Assembly (NCBI GenBank): GCA_002359635.1
Contig: DENJ01000028.1
Span: forward strand, 38,860 to 47,648
Source of the DNA: Burkholderiales bacterium UBA2647
GTDB taxonomy: Bacteria; Pseudomonadota; Gammaproteobacteria; Burkholderiales; Burkholderiaceae_E
Direction: 5' to 3'
DNA: 8,789 bases
In this document: positions 6,700 to 8,789 of the stretch, piece after piece
Layout: each line of letters starts with the position of its first letter
Numbering within the stretch: the first letter of the stretch is position 1
Made by a program: the position numbers and the translations under genes
The notes under the pieces: model-generated
What the model was told of the DNA's origin: nothing
Database searches by the model: none
The model's input: only the letters and a program-made list of their open reading frames with translations

Positions 6700-6729
6700 G
6701 AGGGTTCCAGGCTGAAGTCTGAAAGCATC

Positions 6730-6737
6730 ATTATAAT
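6730..6737. promoter_or_regulatory. Symmetric -10 element between cytochrome c and tRNA-Arg
   Basis: ATTATAAT is self-complementary and gives a perfect TATAAT on both strands: 6732-6737 on plus, 6735-6730 on minus. On plus it ends ten bases before the mature tRNA, leaving a very short leader. On minus it would give a leader of roughly 24 bases before the cytochrome ATG. No good -35 is visible on either side. Confidence 0.5.
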
Positions 6738-6747
6738 GGCTTGTTTG

Positions 6748-6823
6748 GCGCCCGTAGCTCAGTGGATAGAGTACTGGCCTCCGAAGCCAGGGGTCGCAGG
6801 TTCGATTCCTGCCGGGCGCGCCA
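6748..6823 (+). tRNA. tRNA-Arg, anticodon CCG (reads CGG)
   Basis: The 76 bases fold as a full cloverleaf. The acceptor stem is GCGCCCG (6748-6754) with CGGGCGC (6813-6819), seven pairs. The D stem is GCTC (6757-6760) with GAGT (6769-6772), closed by a G-U pair. The anticodon stem is CTGGC (6774-6778) with GCCAG (6786-6790) around the loop CTCCGAA, which places CCG at positions 34-36 (bases 6780 is U33; 6781-6783 read CCG). The variable loop is GGGTC. The T stem GCAGG/CCTGC encloses TTCGATT. The discriminator base is G, and CCA is encoded at 6821-6823. All features are canonical, so the gene should be functional. Confidence 0.97.
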
Positions 6824-6829
6824 TCAAAA

Positions 6830-6864
6830 GGACGGTCTGCGCAGCTTCTGCGCAGACATTGTCC
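6830..6864. terminator. Hairpin between tRNA-Arg and pxpA, probable terminator
   Basis: GTCTGCGCAG (6835-6844) pairs perfectly with CTGCGCAGAC (6848-6857) around CTT. GGAC (6830-6833) and GTCC (6861-6864) extend the stem across a small internal loop. On the minus strand, downstream of pxpA, the hairpin is followed by CTTTTGA, giving a short T-tract. On plus, after the tRNA, there is no T-run. It probably ends pxpA transcripts and may also help end or process the tRNA transcript. Confidence 0.6.
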
Positions 6865-6884
6865 GTGATGGTTTCCTTAACGGT

Positions 6885-7658
6885 TTAATGGGCGCGGACC
6901 TCGATCTGCGCACTTTCAAGGGCCGCTCGCAAGGCCTTGGCGAACGCTAAGGCCGAGGCTTTGTCGCCATGAATGCACACGGTATCAGCGGTGACCGCAA
7001 CCTGGCTGCCGTCGACCGCAATCAAATGACCCTCTTTGACCATACGAAGCACATGGGCAACTGACTCGGATTCGTCACTGATTAATGCGTCGGCCCGGCT
7101 GCGCGGGGTGAGGGTACCGTCAGGCATGTAGCGACGGTCAGCGAAGACCTCGCAGCGAACATCCAATCCCGCATGACGAGCCTCCTCCTCCATCACGCTG
7201 CCGGCCAGCACATAGATTTGCACCCCATCGCCCAAATGCTTCACCGCCTGCGCCATGGTTCTTGACAAGTTCCGGTCTTTGGCGGCCATGTTGTAGAGCG
7301 CGCCATGGGCTTTGACATGATGCAATCTTGAACCCGCAGCCTCGGCAAACGCGCGAATAGCGCCGGCCTGATAAAGCACAAGTTCGTAGGCTTCATCGGG
7401 GCTAAGGCTCATCGTACGCCGGCCAAAGCCCTGTAAATCGGGCAAACCAGGATGCGCGCCGATGGCCACGCCCTGCCTTGCCGCCAGGTTGACTGTTGAT
7501 CGGATGGTCGAGGGGTCGCCTGCATGAAATCCGCAGGCAATGTTTGCTGAGCTGATGAGCGGCATCAGGGCTTCGTCCTGCCCCATGGTCCAGGGGCCAA
7601 AGCTTTCGCCCATGTCTGCATTCAGATCGATCAGGCATGGTGTGTTCTGGATCATCAT
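6885..7658 (-). CDS. pxpA: 5-oxoprolinase subunit A (LamB/YcsF family)
   Basis: PxpA acts with PxpB and PxpC to open 5-oxoproline (pyroglutamate) to glutamate using ATP in the cytoplasm. The 257 residues match the usual family length. The signatures are DLNADMGE (11-18), NIACGFHAGDP (39-49), GAHPGLPD (67-74), KAHGALYN (116-123), EVFADRRY (170-177) and CIHGD (228-232). These include the conserved acidic and histidine residues. The start ATG (7658-7656) overlaps the pxpC stop as ATGA, so translation is probably coupled; a second in-frame ATG follows directly. The messenger has GGAG about six bases before the ATG. Older annotations call this family lactam utilisation protein LamB. It is the last gene of the operon and is followed by the hairpin at 6830-6864. 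Confidence 0.95.
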   Translation of the reverse strand: MMIQNTPCLIDLNADMGESFGPWTMGQDEALMPLISSANIACGFHAGDPSTIRSTVNLAARQGVAIGAHPGLPDLQGFGRRTMSLSPDEAYELVLYQAGAIRAFAEAAGSRLHHVKAHGALYNMAAKDRNLSRTMAQAVKHLGDGVQIYVLAGSVMEEEARHAGLDVRCEVFADRRYMPDGTLTPRSRADALISDESESVAHVLRMVKEGHLIAVDGSQVAVTADTVCIHGDKASALAFAKALRAALESAQIEVRAH

Positions 7659-8752
7659 CTGGGCTCCATCTCATGAAAGGTTTGACCGAATTTTGTCTGT
7701 AAGGCTTGTTCCACACGGACTTGGAGGCGTTGTATGGCGTGTGACATTCGATCAGCCTCCTCGAGCGAAATCAAGTGAAACTGAATCAGGCTGCCTGCTG
7801 CGGCCTGGGCAAGCATGGGGTAGGCTGCGCTTGCCACTTCCAGCACACGGGGATAGCCTCCGGTGGTTTGATGTTCGCCCATCAAAATCACAGGCAGTCC
7901 TGCAGGCGGTAGTTGCACCGTTCCAAGATGCACCGCTTCGCTCGCGAGCAGCGGCAGGCCCGAGGTATTCAAAGCCTCCCCCTTTGCGCTTGTCTCGAGT
8001 CTTAGCCCTTGACGATTACTTTGGGGGCTCACCGTCCAGATCTGGTCCACGAGCGCTTGCCTCGCTTCTTCAACCAGGGCCGGCCAATGTCGGCCTTGCA
8101 GCACCGGTAAGTCGAGCAAGGGCCAGCCGTCAGGAATCGTTGAGGCGATGCGCCAGCGCGGCCATGCACACTCGCCGTGTCTTGCAGCGCGCTGGCCGAG
8201 TTCGGCGCCCAGTGCGGCAAGTGAGCGCTCTGCGCTGATTCGCGCCACGTCGGGATGAAGTTCGACTCGGTCTTGGGCTTGGAGCCGCCTGCCGCCAATA
8301 CCCGATGCCAGGTGGGCGCTACGACTACCCAGGACGCTTGGGGTCTTGAGACCGCCGGCGATGGCAATCCAGCTGCGCCATCCCCGCCGCGGCGCACGCC
8401 ACTGAAGAAGACTTCCCGCCGGTATAAAGACCGGGCGATGCGAGGGCAAAGTCATGGTCTTGCGCAAGGGACGACCTGCGAGCTCTTGAAGCACCACTTC
8501 GTGTTCTGCGCCGTAGCTGGCAAGCCAGAGATCACAGGGGTTTGCGATTTGTGGTCCCGGCCCGGTAAGCTCAATGACGGCTTCATCTGGGTGGTTGCCG
8601 ACGAGGAGATTGGCAAGGCGTGCGGCCATCGGGTCTGCTGCCCCACCGCGCGACAGCGCCCAATGAGCCCTGTTGGGTCGCCCCTGGTCCTGAATCGTGC
8701 TGAGCAGTCCTGCTTTGCGGATACAAAGACTGATGGTGTCGCTGCCTGTCAT
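7655..8752 (-). CDS. pxpC: 5-oxoprolinase subunit C (biotin-dependent carboxyltransferase-like, AHS2 family)
   Basis: PxpC pairs with PxpB in the three-part bacterial 5-oxoprolinase. The family was formerly annotated as allophanate hydrolase subunit 2 or urea amidolyase-related. The 365 residues are slightly longer than usual. Family motifs include GLLSTIQDQGR (15-25), DPMAARLANLLVGN (40-53), GSRS (142-145), SNRQGLRL (244-251) and HQTTGGYPR (293-301). The C-terminal 40 residues form a charged tail. ATG at 8752 gives the usual short lead before GLLSTIQD; the frame remains open to the window edge, so an earlier start cannot be excluded. It overlaps pxpA by ATGA downstream and apparently pxpB by ATGA upstream. 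With PxpA next door, the 5-oxoprolinase role is much more likely than urea or allophanate breakdown. Its promoter lies outside the window. Confidence 0.93.
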   Translation of the reverse strand: MTGSDTISLCIRKAGLLSTIQDQGRPNRAHWALSRGGAADPMAARLANLLVGNHPDEAVIELTGPGPQIANPCDLWLASYGAEHEVVLQELAGRPLRKTMTLPSHRPVFIPAGSLLQWRAPRRGWRSWIAIAGGLKTPSVLGSRSAHLASGIGGRRLQAQDRVELHPDVARISAERSLAALGAELGQRAARHGECAWPRWRIASTIPDGWPLLDLPVLQGRHWPALVEEARQALVDQIWTVSPQSNRQGLRLETSAKGEALNTSGLPLLASEAVHLGTVQLPPAGLPVILMGEHQTTGGYPRVLEVASAAYPMLAQAAAGSLIQFHLISLEEADRMSHAIQRLQVRVEQALQTKFGQTFHEMEPR

Positions 8753-8789
8753 GACCCGATCGCTGTCTGTGATGGCTGTGTCCCTACCT
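8749..8789 (-). CDS. pxpB: Probable C-terminal end of 5-oxoprolinase subunit B (partial)
   Basis: Read on the minus strand, a frame entering from the window edge is open for 12 complete codons (VGTQPSQTAIGS) and ends with TGA overlapping the pxpC ATG as ATGA. This is the same junction as between pxpC and pxpA. The visible tail is too short and variable to identify by sequence. The call rests on the overlap and on the known pxpB-pxpC-pxpA order. Confidence 0.4.
   Translation of the reverse strand, partial: VGTQPSQTAIGS

Noticed and set aside
7540..8238. 232-codon plus-strand frame over pxpA and pxpC
   Set aside because: It is antisense to two confident genes, is rich in Arg, Ser and Pro as expected of a shadow frame, and has no motif.
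7655..8752. Allophanate hydrolase or urea amidolyase subunit
   Set aside because: This is an older family label. The adjacent LamB/YcsF gene and operon order indicate 5-oxoprolinase.

Overview
The window looks like a chromosomal housekeeping segment from a betaproteobacterium, most likely a member of the Burkholderiales. Three things point there: the order atpD-atpC-hemE-priA-rep, which I recall as typical of that group; the protein sequences, especially the epsilon subunit and a membrane-anchored cytochrome c5-type protein; and moderately high GC. I cannot name a genus. I see no phage genes, transposases, CRISPR array or toxin-antitoxin genes.

Layout, left to right. Positions 1-531 hold the end of the F1Fo ATP synthase operon: the last 24 codons of atpD (beta subunit) and complete atpC (epsilon subunit). 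hemE (uroporphyrinogen decarboxylase, 563-1657) follows on the same strand and starts with TTG. A 279-base gap (1658-1936) then holds the densest apparent regulatory signals in the window: two perfect DnaA boxes and a third with one mismatch, three copies of ATTGCT, a 12-bp palindrome and a possible promoter. It leads into priA (primosomal helicase, 1937-4015). rep (UvrD/Rep-family helicase, 4019-6124) begins only three bases after priA, so two helicases connected with replication restart are probably made from one transcript.

On the opposite strand, convergent with rep, is a cytochrome c5-type protein (6154-6699). It is divergent from a tRNA-Arg(CCG) gene (6748-6823), and the two share a 48-base gap containing a self-complementary -10 hexamer pair. 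To the right, on the minus strand and read right to left, lies the 5-oxoprolinase operon: the probable end of pxpB at the window edge, then pxpC, then pxpA, joined by ATGA overlaps. A strong hairpin lies between pxpA and the tRNA gene, where their transcripts converge.

Functionally the window combines energy metabolism (ATP synthase, haem synthesis, cytochrome c), replication-fork maintenance (PriA, Rep), translation (tRNA-Arg) and recycling of 5-oxoproline to glutamate. I found no convincing undescribed system. The best leads are regulatory: the DnaA-box cluster touching the priA start, the priA-rep pairing, the symmetric -10 between cytochrome c and tRNA-Arg, and two lineage-type insertions in Rep.
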